This document shows positions 1-11,684 of a stretch of DNA of 64,000 nucleotides, piece by piece. The stretch is from Camarhynchus parvulus (Eukaryota > Chordata > Aves > Passeriformes > Thraupidae). How positions within the stretch are numbered: position 1 is the first letter of the stretch; each line of letters starts with the position of its first letter. Location of the stretch: contig NC_044582.1 of the NCBI RefSeq assembly GCF_901933205.1, positions 18,513,820-18,577,819 of the forward strand, written 5' to 3'. Both the position numbers and the translations under genes were made by a program. The notes under the pieces are model-generated. The model saw nothing but the letters and a program-made list of their open reading frames with translations, searched no databases and had not been told where the DNA came from.

Positions 1-1344
1 TAGCATAAAGCAGCCTCCAGGATTCTTACACCAAGAGCTGCTGGGTAATGGATAATCCCAGTGGTGCTGAAAAACATCATTTAGACCTTGAAAGCTATTA
101 CAAGATACAAAAAAAAAAAATTACAATAGTCAGTCTAGTTGCCTGCCTTTGCAATTAATATCTTCTTAAAAAACAGTCCAGAGTTGGAAATATAAAAAGT
201 GGAGGGGTTCTCTCTTCATCCTGAAGGATTCTGCAGGGAAATCTCAAAAAAGAAAGATGCTGCAGAGTCAAAGAATTTTCCTTCAGAAATGGGAGCACCA
301 CCAATTTCACTATTTCTGAGAGTGGGAGTACAAAAGAACAGTGAAGAAGACATTAAAAGCTGATTTTAAAGAACCTTTTTTCCCCTCTTTGCCCTCCAGA
401 CACATTTGTTAAATGCTCCCACAAAATGTTTAGTCACTGATCTTATTTCTGCTTCACCTCACTTATGTTTTTTTAAACAGTTCACAGTTTACAGAACCCG
501 CTCTTACAGATCCATCCTATATTGAATTTATCTCAGCAAGAAATGATCCAGCACCACAGGAAAGGAGGTTACAGACTCTCTTTGGTATTGTACCTAATTA
601 GAGTCCTTTCAGCAATGAGACACCATCTGCCTAATGACTGTTAAAAATACTCCACATCTATACGAAATTTCTTATATTCAATTAGCAACCCTAACCATGA
701 ACAATTACAGAATGTTTAAGATGTACAAAAGAGCTGTTATTTTGCTTAGTGTGATGAAGGGGAAGAGCAGGAAGTTTTTGTTTGGTTCTGGGGCATCACC
801 GGAGGATGGGAAAAAATAAAATATTCAGATTTTTCCACGTGCTCCCATCCGGCTGCATCCATCATTAGCAGTTTTAACAGGGAGAGGCTGCCCCACTTGT
901 TTTTCTGAACGCAGAAGGAATTAGCAGCAGTTGATTGGAAAGAATTGTGCCCTGCAAACTTTTGCTGCCTGCTGCCAAAAGCGCACAGTGGCTGCTGTGT
1001 GGTGCTGGCTGAGGGACCGTGATGACTCATTTCACTGCAGCAGCAGCAGCCAGCCCAAAACACAGCAAACCCCGGCGCCTTCCCTCTCCTCCTCCCTCCC
1101 AGCTGGCAAAACAAGCTGAAGCTTTCACACCCCCAAATACTGGGGTTTATTTATCCTTAAATTCCAGGATTAGCAGCACCTCCAGCACACAGGAAGGAGG
1201 GAAATGCGAACGCTGAAGGCTGCCCTGCATAATAAAGATCACATTTTCCTCACGTTGGCTCACTAGCACAACCCAATCCACTCTCAATGCCTTTGTGCAG
1301 AAATGAGGAAATATGAACCTCATTTAAGGAAAAGGGATAAGGTT

Positions 1345-1545
1345 ATATATAGGTCGTATTAAGGTTATATTAAAGCTGTATTTCCTAAAATTTCAGGAAA
1401 TACCTTATATTAAGCCTGTATTTCCTAAAATATTCAGGAAATAACGTATGAAGGTGATATTAAAGCTGTATTTCCTCAAATATTCACGAAAATTGCTTAT
1501 ATTATTGTGATATTAAGGCTGTATTTCCTAAAATATTCAGGATTT
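1345..1545. repeat. Degenerate tandem repeat, about 4 copies of 40-53 bp
   Basis: The core GCTGTATTTCCTAAAAT recurs at about 1375, 1415 (as CCTGTATTTCC), 1465 and 1518, giving spacings of 40, 50 and 53 bp. Each core is followed by a variant of ATTCAGGAAAT. Each unit therefore also carries a small inverted repeat (TTTCCT facing AGGAAA), which could fold into a hairpin. It lies inside the putative first intron. It is not coding. Confidence 0.75.
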
Positions 1546-2291
1546 TTTTTATTATTATTATTTAAAACATACAGAGCTAAAGAGCTCACAGAATTTCCTG
1601 CCATGGGAAATGCCATTGGCTCCTGACAGGAATTCCTGCTCCCTTCTCCCCTGCGTGCTTATTCTGAAATAATGCTTCAGTTAAACACAAGCTGCTTCCC
1701 AACCCATTCAATCTCCTGTCAGTGTGGAGGCACCACAGGCAGAAAAACACATTATTATGCAATAATTATGCAATAATTCCCTGGGTGAGGAATTGCTCTG
1801 CTGTGTGTGACAGATAAGCCAGGCAGCACATGGGATCCAGCACACTGCTCTCTATCCAGCACCTCTGCTTCCCTGCTTATTTTCACTGGAAAACAGAGCA
1901 GAGACTCCCTAAAACAACTCAGATTCTGCTCGGGCTCTGGGTTTCACAGCACAGAGTCTGGTCTCGATGCACAGAGCAGTGCCTGCTTTGCCCGCTCTGC
2001 TGGGAACCCCACGGGCCTTGCTGCCCCGAGCACCCGTGTCCCTTCCTGCACCGCACATCCACGGACTCCAAGGAACATTTCTTTTCAGCCTCAAAAGTAC
2101 ATCTACGGCCTCAATGGAAATTTGCGGCCTCGATGGAGCAGTCACGGCCTCGAAGGATTTGCAGGAGCAGCAGAGGCCGCAGGAGCCCGCGGCCCCGGGC
2201 CAAGGCTCGCCCTCCGCCGCCTCGCACCGGCCGGCAGCGCCCACAGCCCCCCGGCCCTCAGCGCTCCGCACACCGCCCGGGGCTCTGCCCG

Positions 2292-2419
2292 CCTCCCCCT
2301 CGCTTTGCTTCGCTTTCCTTTCCCCTTCCTCTTCTCTCCGCCTCCGCTTCCTTCCTTTCCGTTCCGTTCCGTTCCTTCCCTTCTCATTTTCCCTTTCCCT
2401 TTCCCCTCCCCACCCGCCC
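2292..2419. repeat. Polypyrimidine tract with (GTTCC)3, just inside intron 1
   Basis: A run almost entirely of C and T on the plus strand (purine on the sense strand of the minus gene), with three perfect GTTCC units at 2361-2375 and CCCTTT steps at 2390-2405. It begins about 60 bp downstream of the splice donor. It is low-complexity sequence that could form triplex or other non-B structures. The frames crossing it are compositional artefacts. Confidence 0.8.
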
Positions 2420-2479
2420 GCCGAGCCCCAGCCCGGTGCCTCCCCCGCGGGTGCCCCCGGCCCGGCCCGGCCCCCTCAC

Positions 2480-2546
2480 CGGGCACCAGCTGGAGGTGGT
2501 TCCCCATGTTATCTCGGGGCTCTCCGCCTCGGTCCTCGGCGGCCAT
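2480..2546 (-). CDS. First coding exon of a minus-strand gene (partial; FRMD4A-like, tentative)
   Basis: Reading right to left, an ATG at 2546-2544 in a good context (G at -3, G at +4) opens a 67-nt coding segment. It starts MAAEDRGGEP and ends MGNHLQLVP, then leaves one G of a split codon. The next bases, GTGAGG (2479-2474), are a near-perfect vertebrate splice donor. An in-frame TAA at 2555-2553, three codons upstream, fixes this ATG as the first possible start. A second in-frame ATG (codon 14, AACATGG context) is an even stronger initiation site and would give a protein starting MGNHLQ. The remaining exons lie left of the window. As I recall it, human FRMD4A (a FERM-domain scaffold protein of epithelial junctions) begins MAVQLVP followed by D; a split G|AC codon here would give QLVPD in the same phase. 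That match is only four residues plus phase, so the identity is a hypothesis. The exon itself is much better supported than the name. Confidence 0.6.
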
Positions 2547-2720
2547 CGCTGTTTACCCGGAGAGCAGGCTGGGAAGGCGGCGGGGCGGGGGCAGGAGGCG
2601 GGCGGAGGAGGAGCCCGAGCCCGCCGGAGCGGGGCCGGGAGCCGCGGCCTCTGCGGGACCCGGGGCTCCGTGCGCACCGCCGGGCTCACACCGACCGTGT
2701 TCCCCTCAAGGACTGCCCGT
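2547..2720 (-). promoter_or_regulatory. Probable 5' UTR and core promoter of the minus-strand gene
   Basis: This segment lies immediately upstream of the start codon on the minus strand. It is extremely GC-rich, with GC boxes around 2578-2592 and further GGCGG-type motifs to 2640, typical binding sites of SP1/KLF factors. No TATA or initiator element can be placed with confidence, so the transcription start is undefined. An in-frame stop at 2553-2555 ends any upstream reading in this frame. Confidence 0.55.
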
Positions 2721-2959
2721 CCCGCCTGGAGGGCTCGGGGTACCGGGGGACAGCGGTTCCTCTCTGCTCACAGGGCACGGCCAGGGGGACCAGGGCAGAG
2801 CCGCCCCCGGTGGCACCTGCGGCGGGTCCCCAAAGCGCTGCATGGCCGGGCTGTGGGCATGGGAGAGCGGCTGGGTGTGAATAAAACCCGCCGTGGGTTA
2901 AACCTCGTGGGTAAATGGCTTGACAAGAAACTAAACACAATATAAGATAAAAATGTATC

Positions 2960-3340
2960 TGCACAAGGCTTGGAGAGGGTGCAGCGAAAGGCCAGGGTGG
3001 TGCCGAGGGCACTGGAGCATCTCTGCTGTGAGAAGGGCTGAGTTGGGGTTCTTCAACCCCGGGAAGAGATGGCTAGAATGGGATTTTATCCGTGCACACA
3101 TGCTTTAGTAATTTAGTTATTAAATTCATTAGTTAGGGTGACAAGAGGGTGGGGCTAGGCTCCTCTTGATGGTGCCGAGCACTGGCACAAGAGGAGTGGG
3201 CAGAAACTGATGCCCAGAAGTTCCACCTGGACATGAGGAAAAACTTCCTCCCTGTGCACTGGAACAGAGATGATGTGAAATCTCCGCCGGGAATACTCAG
3301 ACCTGTCTGGACACAATCCTGTGCCCTGTGCTCTTAAAAC
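2960..3340 (+). mobile_element. CR1 LINE, 3' fragment
   Basis: The order of recognisable CR1 landmarks is right for the plus strand: a segment like 'ctggagcatctctgctgtgag', then the 'gggctgagttggggttcttca' stretch, then 'ggtgccgagcactgg', then 'agttccacctggacatgagg' and 'aaaacttcctccctgtg', then 'cctgtctggacacaatcctg'. An AT-rich piece at 3085-3135 interrupts the order and may be a small insertion or diverged segment. It looks older than most other copies here and belongs to a different CR1 subfamily. Confidence 0.85.
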
Positions 3341-6300
3341 TTGCCAGCAGGGTCCTGTCCTGGTGTGAGGTTGGTGGCATCACCAGAAATGGTTCACAGG
3401 ATGCAAACCCAGCTGATACACCCCAAAAAGTTCACTGCAGCTGCCTCTGCACTGCCCAACTCTCACTCAAACCCTCTGTCTCATCATTTATTATCATTTC
3501 CTTTCCCTTTAAAAACCCTCAAAAAAAAGCCCTATCATGGCCCTGGGATTTTTCTCTAATAAAATGTTATATTTTTATTGCTGAAATTTTTACTGTATTC
3601 TTTGTTACAAATCACTAAACCCATACGGTGGTCTTGAGCAGTTCACAATTCCTCTATCTCATCTCAGCCCTGTTTGTTGTTTTCTTCCTAAAAAGGCTTT
3701 TTGTTGTTGTTGTTGTTATTCAGGGAAAAATTCTGCACTTTCTGCTTTTTTCTTCAATATCTCCCATTTCACTTCAGCAATAATATTCTCCCTGCATCAG
3801 TGACAGAGCAAACCAATGATTAGCCAGCAAGCAAAACACTAATTTTTATATTTTTTTAAATCAGAATTAAAGTGGTTTCGAGAACTACATTTAAAGGACA
3901 AATAAGCCCTATAATTTCCTTGCCATTGTGGGTGGAAAATTCCCAAACAATCATTATCTGTGCTGACCTGAATGGGCCTTTAGAGCAGCAATCAATACCA
4001 CATTTGCCAAATGAGCACGAACATGCCCGTGATGATACATTAAACATTTATAAAATACAATAATCACTTAAATGATTAAGTTATGATTCCATAACTTTTT
4101 CTGCACTGTCTCAGTGTAATACACATAATTGCAGGGTATTGTATCTGATGATTTACCATAATAAAAAAAGATATTTTTCTTGTCAGGCTGGCCAACTGAA
4201 GAATTAAAAAATTATGAGCCCCTTCTCCAAACCCTGGGATTTTATTAAGAAATATTATGCTAAATGTTTTTTAATTATTTTGATATGCTAAAATATTTTT
4301 ATTTCTCTTGGGTTTTTACTAAATTTCTGGGGGTATATTTGAGTCACACTTTTGAGCTTGTTTCTGCACTCTTGAGGGATAGGTCTTATTTTTTAGTGGC
4401 TCCTGGGATTCTCCAAAAATTCACATGACCCAAGGAGCTGGGGTTTCTTTTAGGAAACCCTAAATTCAATAATAATCATAATAAAATGATAAGTAGTGAG
4501 GACTCTAGGAGTATTTTGGATGCTGGTGCAGTCACCCTAACCCTGCTAACAGCTCTGTGTATGAGCACTGTAACTCCAGCAAGTGCTTTAAATCTAAATT
4601 CAACCCCCAGATTTGGCATTAACTCTAATTTAGACTCTGACTATAATTTACAGAAATCACTATTTACCAGCTTTTTCTGCAGGGCTGTAGTGAAGACACT
4701 GAGGATTTTGGGTGAAGATTTTTTTGAGATAAGTGACTTTTGTTAAGTTCCACATCACCATCTGAACATTTACTAAATGCTGTAAGGTATAAGCAATTTT
4801 GAGGGTTTTAAGTTCACCCTGCTAGAAAACTCATTTAATACATAAATATTGATATTTCATATCATAAATAGTTTAGTTTGAAGAGTCATTAATCTCACTC
4901 CCAGCACAAGGTGTGTTTCCAAACTGAGATTGGGAGAACTGGAAGTTGTTTCCTAGAGGGGCTTCGTTCCCAAATTCATCTCCAGTGGCTGGTTGGGAAT
5001 AATTGCAAAGTTGTTCTTGGTTAACCATTGAGTAGTTTGGAGTCAGAGATGTTAAACCACATTTCCAGAAGAAAAAGAAAGGGACAGGGATGTAAAGCAT
5101 ATTAAAATGTAGCTCTATTTAGAATTTAATTTAGTGTTAATTTCATGTTAATTTAGTCTTCATCCTGGGTCACACTCGATGAGGAGAGCGGAGGATGCAG
5201 TGCTTGTTGCCTCATTACAGGTGCAGTTCTCAACACAAGGAGTTTAAAACCCCCAGCCTCCTCCTGGTCAGTCACTCACTGAACAGATCATTGCTCCACC
5301 AAAAATACAACTCTACCTCCCCAAAATATGCTGTTCAGCCAGTTTCTTATTTAACTTTTCTCCCCATTTTCCTGCTCCTGCATCCACTTCCTGACTACCC
5401 CCAGGAGGAAAGCTGTGTGACTGGGGAGCAGATGAAATAAGAGGAACTAAGAGCAGCTCTGCTGGCAAAATCTTCCCGTGTGAGATTCCGAAGCTCCTTT
5501 CCATCGCTCAGCTCCTTTCTCTCTCCACGCTGGTTGAGAAAAGAAGTTGTCAATGTCTAAGCAGCCACTGCACTCCCTCGTCCCCACCTACATCCTTGAA
5601 TGAAGCGGAAAAGTCAAAAATTCCCGATATTGCGGGAGCAGAGGCACTAGATGGTGCTGTAACCTCCCCTTTTGCAGCTCTGCTCTGGCAGAATTATTCA
5701 GCTGGGCTGCTCCGCGAGCTTTGGGGCTTTTGTTTTTAGGGGATTCACTGCGAACAATGGAAAAGTTTGATCTACAACATTATCTATTGATCTACAACAT
5801 AACTATTTTAAAGTAGGAGGTTTGTGGTTCTGACACATGCTGGTTTGACCAGGCTGTTAAAAAAGGAGACTGGATAGTCTAATTTTAAACTGGTAAAAGT
5901 TCTGTGCACTTGTGCCATTGATTTCTGCCCTGCCAATAAATTGGCTCATTATCCACCCAAACCTGCTATTCCAGGCAGAACCAAGCAATCTCTTCTAGTA
6001 TTCCAAAATAAAAAGTGACTCCTTCACCTTTAGACAATTTATTAAACACTGACAGTAGAAAGTAGCTAGAAATCTGTACTTCAGACATTAAAAAAAGAAA
6101 GTTACAAAAAATACATGAAGCCACTTTCTTACCAATAGCCAGGCAGCCCCAGCACTGAAGAAACTTGTCACGTTCACATGGCCTTGGAAATTCATGGCTT
6201 TTCAAGTGACCAGATGGATTTGCTGCTCCCTTTGTCACCACTTTGTTGCACAAATTAGGGAGAGGTGTTACCTGCCAGTCCCCAGCAAACAGGGAAAAAT

Positions 6301-8121
6301 TCCTTCTTTACAAGAAAAAAATCTTTCTTTACCTGAGCTGCCAGCTCTGCACACATCAATTATCAGCTGTGCCACCCCAAACCCACCAGAGCTGCCCGTG
6401 TCAATATCAAATACTCTAAAAGGACACAAATCACAGAGAAAGGTGACTCCAAAAGCACAAAAATGAGGGATGGGCAGAAGTGTTCTAGCATAGGAGAGCC
6501 TGGCAAGCGCTGGGCAGATTCAGAGCAGCAGAGGACCAGTTTATCCCAGGAAGCTGATTGATATCCCAGTGAGAACGGGGCATATTTACAACTCCTGTTC
6601 ATATTTGCTGCCTGGGTCAGGCTGGTGACAAAGGAGCAGCTCTGAATATGCAGGAGGCCCCAGACAAAGGGCCCATTAGCCAGACATGGCCATTACTATG
6701 CAGAGAGGCAAATTCTCCTGACAGACAACCCTCTGCCAAGCAAGGAAACTATTTGGCAAGTGTGCAAAACCCATATTCCACACAAGTGACAGACAGCATG
6801 GCAGGGAAAGCAAATGGGGCTATAAACACAAATTTGGTTCAATAAAGGGAATGAAAAGTGAGGGGAAAACTCTGTAACACTTTCTGGAAGGGGATACCAA
6901 GGCAAAAGGATCCTTGAGGAATATTTCTGTGAATCCAGGGCTGCCAGACCCCGCTCCCAGATCACCTGAGATGTGTCTGTGGCTTTGAGGTGCAGGTCAG
7001 CACAGACCTCCTGTATCCATTGCAAAGAGGGTTTCTCAGAAATAAGGCTTTGGTATTTCCTTTAATTTTTCTATCACAAAATTTTTGGTCATTTTCGTGT
7101 TAATGGGGTCCCAGAATTTTAACCAGCATAAACAAGAGTGATTCCAGTGAGGCTTACAAGCTGTAACACTGCTTTTTCCTTCTCCTTTGTTCCTGCTGGG
7201 TCTGTCAGCAAGTTCAATGTATTTATAGCTCAGTGTATATATAATTCTGGACATTGTTTCCCAGGAAGATCCAAGTAGCCCTGTCTGAACAGGACTTTTA
7301 TACAGAGCTCACTGCAGTGATCCCTCCTCAGTGCAAACAGTGTTGGTTTTATCCCTGTGTATATTACCCAACAAACTGTTCCCATATATTATGTAAAATC
7401 ATGTAAATTGGTGTATATACATTTAGGTAGAGGGAGCTTGCTCATAAATCTCACTTCAGTTTAAAATACAGAGCACTAAGTATGAGTTAGAAATACTATT
7501 TTTCTTTCACTGTGCATTTAGAGCAGGCTCCTTCCATTATCCATGCAGGAAAACCACTCTGAACTTGGGGAGCTTGAGAAAAGTTCATACAGCCACATTT
7601 ACAACAATATTGGCCTTAATTTGGGAACTTATCCTGGGAGTTTGCCTGCAGTTTGTCATGGGGAGGAAGTCCAGCAACCTCTGCAGATGATGGCAGTGAA
7701 AAGCTCGGGGAGGGAAAGAACACAGAAAATCTTGGAAATCAAGACCTTTCTGGGGTTTTTCACATCACAACTTAGTAAAATTTACTACAGACTGAGCACA
7801 CCAGGCTGCTTAGTCAGGGTTTCTCCATTTCTTGGGCTGAAAGATAACAATTGCTAACATCATTCCCCAACTCTTTACAACAGTGGCACCGAGTATTGCA
7901 TCACTCCAATCCAAAGGTGGGTGCACTGCAAAGATGAGGGGAAAAAACCACATGCTAAAATGTAATGGACATGAACTGCATGTAATGGTCATAAACAGCA
8001 AAGCCTGCTGGATTTCTGCCTCAGGCAGCAGAGGAATGCACTCTCTACGTGTGCTCTTAAGCTTTGGCAGTTCTCATTTTCAGAGAAGCATAAAATGGTT
8101 TGGTTGAAGGAATGTTAAAAA
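3341..8121. other. Single-copy noncoding sequence, no gene seen
   Basis: No recognisable exon or major repeat. It contains a (TGT)n run at 3700-3719 and AT-rich stretches near 3840-4300. The block at about 3845-4080 is dense in ATTA/TAAT-type sites with balanced complexity, the look of a possible conserved regulatory element. Longer frames (4486-4746, 5966-6253, 7543-7857) lack domain features and splice context. Confidence 0.5.
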
Positions 8122-8206
8122 TCTTCTCATTCCACCCCCTGCTATGGGCAGGGACACTTTCCACCAGCCCAGATTTCTCCAAGCCCTGTCCAGCCTGGCC
8201 TTGATG
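8122..8206 (-). mobile_element. CR1 LINE 3' fragment, short
   Basis: Minus-strand CR1 tail recognised by 'ttccaccccctgctatggg' followed by 'cagggacactttccacc' and 'ctccaagccctgtccagcc'. The usual order continues for only about 85 bp before similarity fades. Confidence 0.75.
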
Positions 8207-11200
8207 TCACACACATTCCAGCCCTGCAGATCCATGACCTTCCCAGTCCTCTCTGTGGCCTTTCCCAGTAGCAGACCCTGAATCTCCATGTCCTGCCTTC
8301 TAGAGGAACCCTTTGGAGGTTTTCTCCCAGATTTGCCCTAAACCAGGACACACCATGCCCTTGGAACAGCCCAATCCCTTTGGGACCTGAAGGAAGCCTT
8401 GGAAGGGTTCAGATTCCTCAGCCCCCCCGCATTTCAGACCCTTCCAGCTGCCAGTTTTGTGTCTGCTGGAAGGAAAAAAGGATCTTGCTGTGAGGGAACC
8501 TCTGTCAGATCGCCTCTCTCAGGTACAAAACTACTCACAGAGGTGTATTTTCTCTTTACCACCATATCCAGCACATCAAGAGGATTCCCCTACCTGAGAG
8601 AACATCCCAGTGAAACTCTGAACTCACTAACAGCTTGAAGGGCTTTGGAAAAAGCAACAGTGAGAAGCTCCGCTGGGAATGGCGGGGAAATGCACGTTCA
8701 GAAACATGGAAATTCTCACTCTGCACAAGATGTTTCAGCTATTTGATTTCCAGTGCCTTCAGAGGACTACCTGAATATTTAACTGGCATCAAATCAGCTC
8801 TCAACGGAGAGTTTGCTTGTGCCTGTGCATTCTGAGAGGTGAAAAATAACTCAGCAATCAGATTTTAAGCTGTTATCTAATTGCAGAGAAGGTAGCACTG
8901 CAGAAGAACCTCAGCAATTCAGTCCTTAAGAGTTCTCACACCAAATTTTCCCTTTGTTTAAGGGCAGATGTGCACGGATTCCAGAAGGAAACAGATGTTT
9001 TCATCCCATCTGAGCTGCTTCAGGGGGGTAATTGCCTGTAAATAGTGAGGTTATTAAGCTATTACTTCAATATCACTACCCATCAAGCATGACAAATTCA
9101 TCAAAGCAGAAGTTCTACTACAGAAGTCCCACTTAAAGTTCATTTCCTCCAATGGCTGAGTGTTTAAGGAGATTTTCAGCAATAGATCATATTTTGTGGG
9201 CCATTCACCCAACAGGTGATTTCCTACAATGTTCTGAATCACTGCAAGCTCTCCATTTTACAACACTTAATAGTGCCCAAAAATTTGTCATTGATTTCAC
9301 ACCTCACAAGTTTTAAGATCCTGAAGAAGCCAACAAACTATTCCACAAGGAGCTGACCTTCATTTAATGACCTGCCACGATCAGTGGAAATAAGAACAGT
9401 AACAACCAAACTGAGATTGATTCTCCCCCTTTTTCATTCATTCTATCTCATATCATCCTAATATTGTAGGTTCTTACAGGGTTTAAATATATAGATTGTC
9501 TAAATATGTATTATACAGCCAGGCATGTTTTCTTAGGTGTGTTTTTAAAATAATGTATATTGTACATGCAATTTTTTTGGCATTTAGTCACACAAGAATG
9601 GAGGCCAATTCATTTGGCCTTTGCCTAAATTTCTGAAAATTCAATCAGTCGATTAATCCTTTATTACTAATATGGACATACAAACAATTTACTAATGGCT
9701 CTAGGAGATCGTGGCTGGATGGAAAATTGGATGTATTCTCTCATTTTAAATCTCCTATTGTTTTGTTACAGAATCTCACCACCCATTCCGTGTTAGGGAA
9801 GGCAAATCCGAGGCACAAGAGGCGTGAGACTGCTGGGAATTCATTTCCAAAGTCAGGTAAAATGTCATTCCATTGTTCTTTTGTAAATCATCCCCCCAGC
9901 ACCTGTAGCATAAGGAAATGAAAAATGGGACAGACTATTAAGCTAAATGGCCTTTTGGAAAGCTGGAGTGAAAGCTTTACAAATGATGTATTGTGGGAGG
10001 GCAGCTCAGTGTTTTCTGTGGTTCCTTTATGGGTTGTTCTTCCCCCAGATAAGCTGGGATTGAAATGAGAAGAGGCCTGACCAGACATGTTTGCACTGCC
10101 TCCATCATTAGGGCCTGACACTCCACTGGAAGAGGACCAACCATTTTCTCAAATGCAAAACTCAGTAATTCCCTCTCAATGCCCTATTTATTGGGAGCTG
10201 GAGAAGGAGCCTGGTGTCCCTGAGTGCTCTCCTTGTGCAGGCACAGGGAGCAGGATCCACTCCTAACCCTGCCCCATCGCAGAGACCTTCACAGCCCCCA
10301 AGGAAAAGGCGCTGCCTGCACAAGTGACAGGTGCCACAGTGGGACTTCAACCTGCCATCCAGGAATGCTGCTCCAGAAAGCTGGGCACAGCTCACAGGTT
10401 TGCCTGCTGGAAATCCCTGAATGTGCTGTGGCTGATTTACTCCAAACCCAGTGCTCTGTGCCCAAAGAGCCACTGGGGCAGCTGGTCTGAGCATGACGAT
10501 GCCCTGGGCAAAATTTTATCCTTGGACCAACTGAGTCACCTGAATTAAAAGGATTCAGCCTAAGGACTGCCTGGATCTCCTGAAGCAGAATCAAAAGCAA
10601 AGAATCTATTCCATTGACAAAATAATTAAACCATTAATAACTGCATGCATATAACTTTGGGGACTGAATGATATCAATTAAATTCAATTAACATCTGCAC
10701 AATGCTTTGAGGACATAAAATGTCATGTAACTCCAAAGAAATTTTAGAATTAATCCTATTAATCCTATTTTTAGGATTTATTAATCCTAAAATAGTTTCT
10801 GCTGCATTAGCACACTGCTAAATGTGGAATTCACTGGAAGCAAAGGCAGGGGTGCTCCAGAGATTTAGGGAGGTTGGTAATCCCTTTGCATGAAAAAGTG
10901 AGGTTTTTTTACCTGAAATCAAGTTCCAGCTGAAACTGGCAGTTCCAGGTGGATCAATATTGATGCCATTTAAAAATAACCATATTCCTTGTATAGCTAT
11001 TGATTCTAGCAGGAGTGACTAAAGGAAGGATATACATAAATATACCCAAAAAAAGAGAAAAGTTGGATATTAATGTCATCTTTTATCATCAGAGGCACTA
11101 ACATGGCTGGAAAGTATTGATTACCTTAAAAGCCACTCATAACTAAAGAACTATTGACTTAATATTTTCTCTAATCCTCCATGAAATTTTACAGTAAGTC

Positions 11201-11684
11201 CTGATGTATTTTCTGTTAAGAGTTTTAGGGCTCAGCTATATCATGTACTTATCTGGAGTGTCAGCCCTGGGGCTTACAGCAGCTGATGAGAGCTCTGCTA
11301 AAGGTGAGCAATAACTCCCAAGATTTAAGTCTGGTTTCAGGGATTTTGGAAATAGATACATCTGCTACTGTCTATTATTCTATAGCTTTTGTCTTTTAAA
11401 TAATCTTTATCATTAGGGAATAATCTAATATACATTATTTTCAGTGGAAACAAGGGTTCTACTCATAATTACTCAACTACAGCTGTTCTGAAAATTCCCT
11501 CAGCACTGGATAAGTGTCTCAACAGCCTTTTTTATTGCTTCCTATTTTCCTGGCACACTGACAGCCTGGCTTCCTAAAGCTCCAATGGGTGACACTTATC
11601 CAAGTTAAATAAGGGACTAGTGAATGGCAACTTCCCAAACACCTGAATTCTTCAATCCTCAAAGTGAGAATTGAAGAATTCCCA
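8207..11684. other. Noncoding sequence, no gene seen
   Basis: Mostly unique, moderately AT-rich DNA. A palindromic AT segment at 10741-10795 can fold: ATTTTAG(A)ATTAATCCT faces AGGATTTATTAATCCTAAAAT-type sequence. The frames at 10162-10600 sit in a GC-richer patch but run on both strands at once and carry no domain signature, so I do not call them. Confidence 0.5.

Larger units (their letters stand above)
1..2479 (-). other. Putative intron 1 (partial) of the minus-strand gene
   Basis: This is the stretch downstream, on the minus strand, of the splice donor at 2479-2478. It reaches the left edge with no second exon that I can recognise. It is AT-rich away from the CpG island, has a poly-A run near 110-120 and holds the degenerate tandem repeat at 1345-1545. 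The frames at 634-819, 746-1216 and 1807-2945 show no family features and no plausible exon borders. That this is intron depends entirely on the exon call at 2480-2546. Confidence 0.5.
2100..2870. promoter_or_regulatory. CpG island / promoter region
   Basis: This is the only long stretch in the window with dense CpG dinucleotides and very high GC content. CpG is scarce almost everywhere else, as expected for methylated vertebrate DNA. It covers the first exon at 2480-2546 and has GC-box-like motifs (GGCGGGGCGGGGGC near 2578-2592). I see no convincing TATA box at a suitable distance on the minus strand, which fits a TATA-less island promoter. Three CGGCCTC motifs spaced 19-20 bp apart (2106, 2125, 2145) mark the left shoulder. 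Edges are estimated by eye. Confidence 0.85.

Noticed and set aside
2384..2689. Minus-strand 101-aa frame in the island
   Set aside because: Alternative frame over the same exon with Pro/Arg-rich composition; it runs through the splice donor and has no recognised family.
1807..2945. Overlapping plus-strand frames of 305-371 aa across the CpG island
   Set aside because: Three different frames are open at once because the sequence is GC-rich and poor in stops. Pro/Ser/Arg-rich composition, no domain. The minus-strand exon explains the island better.
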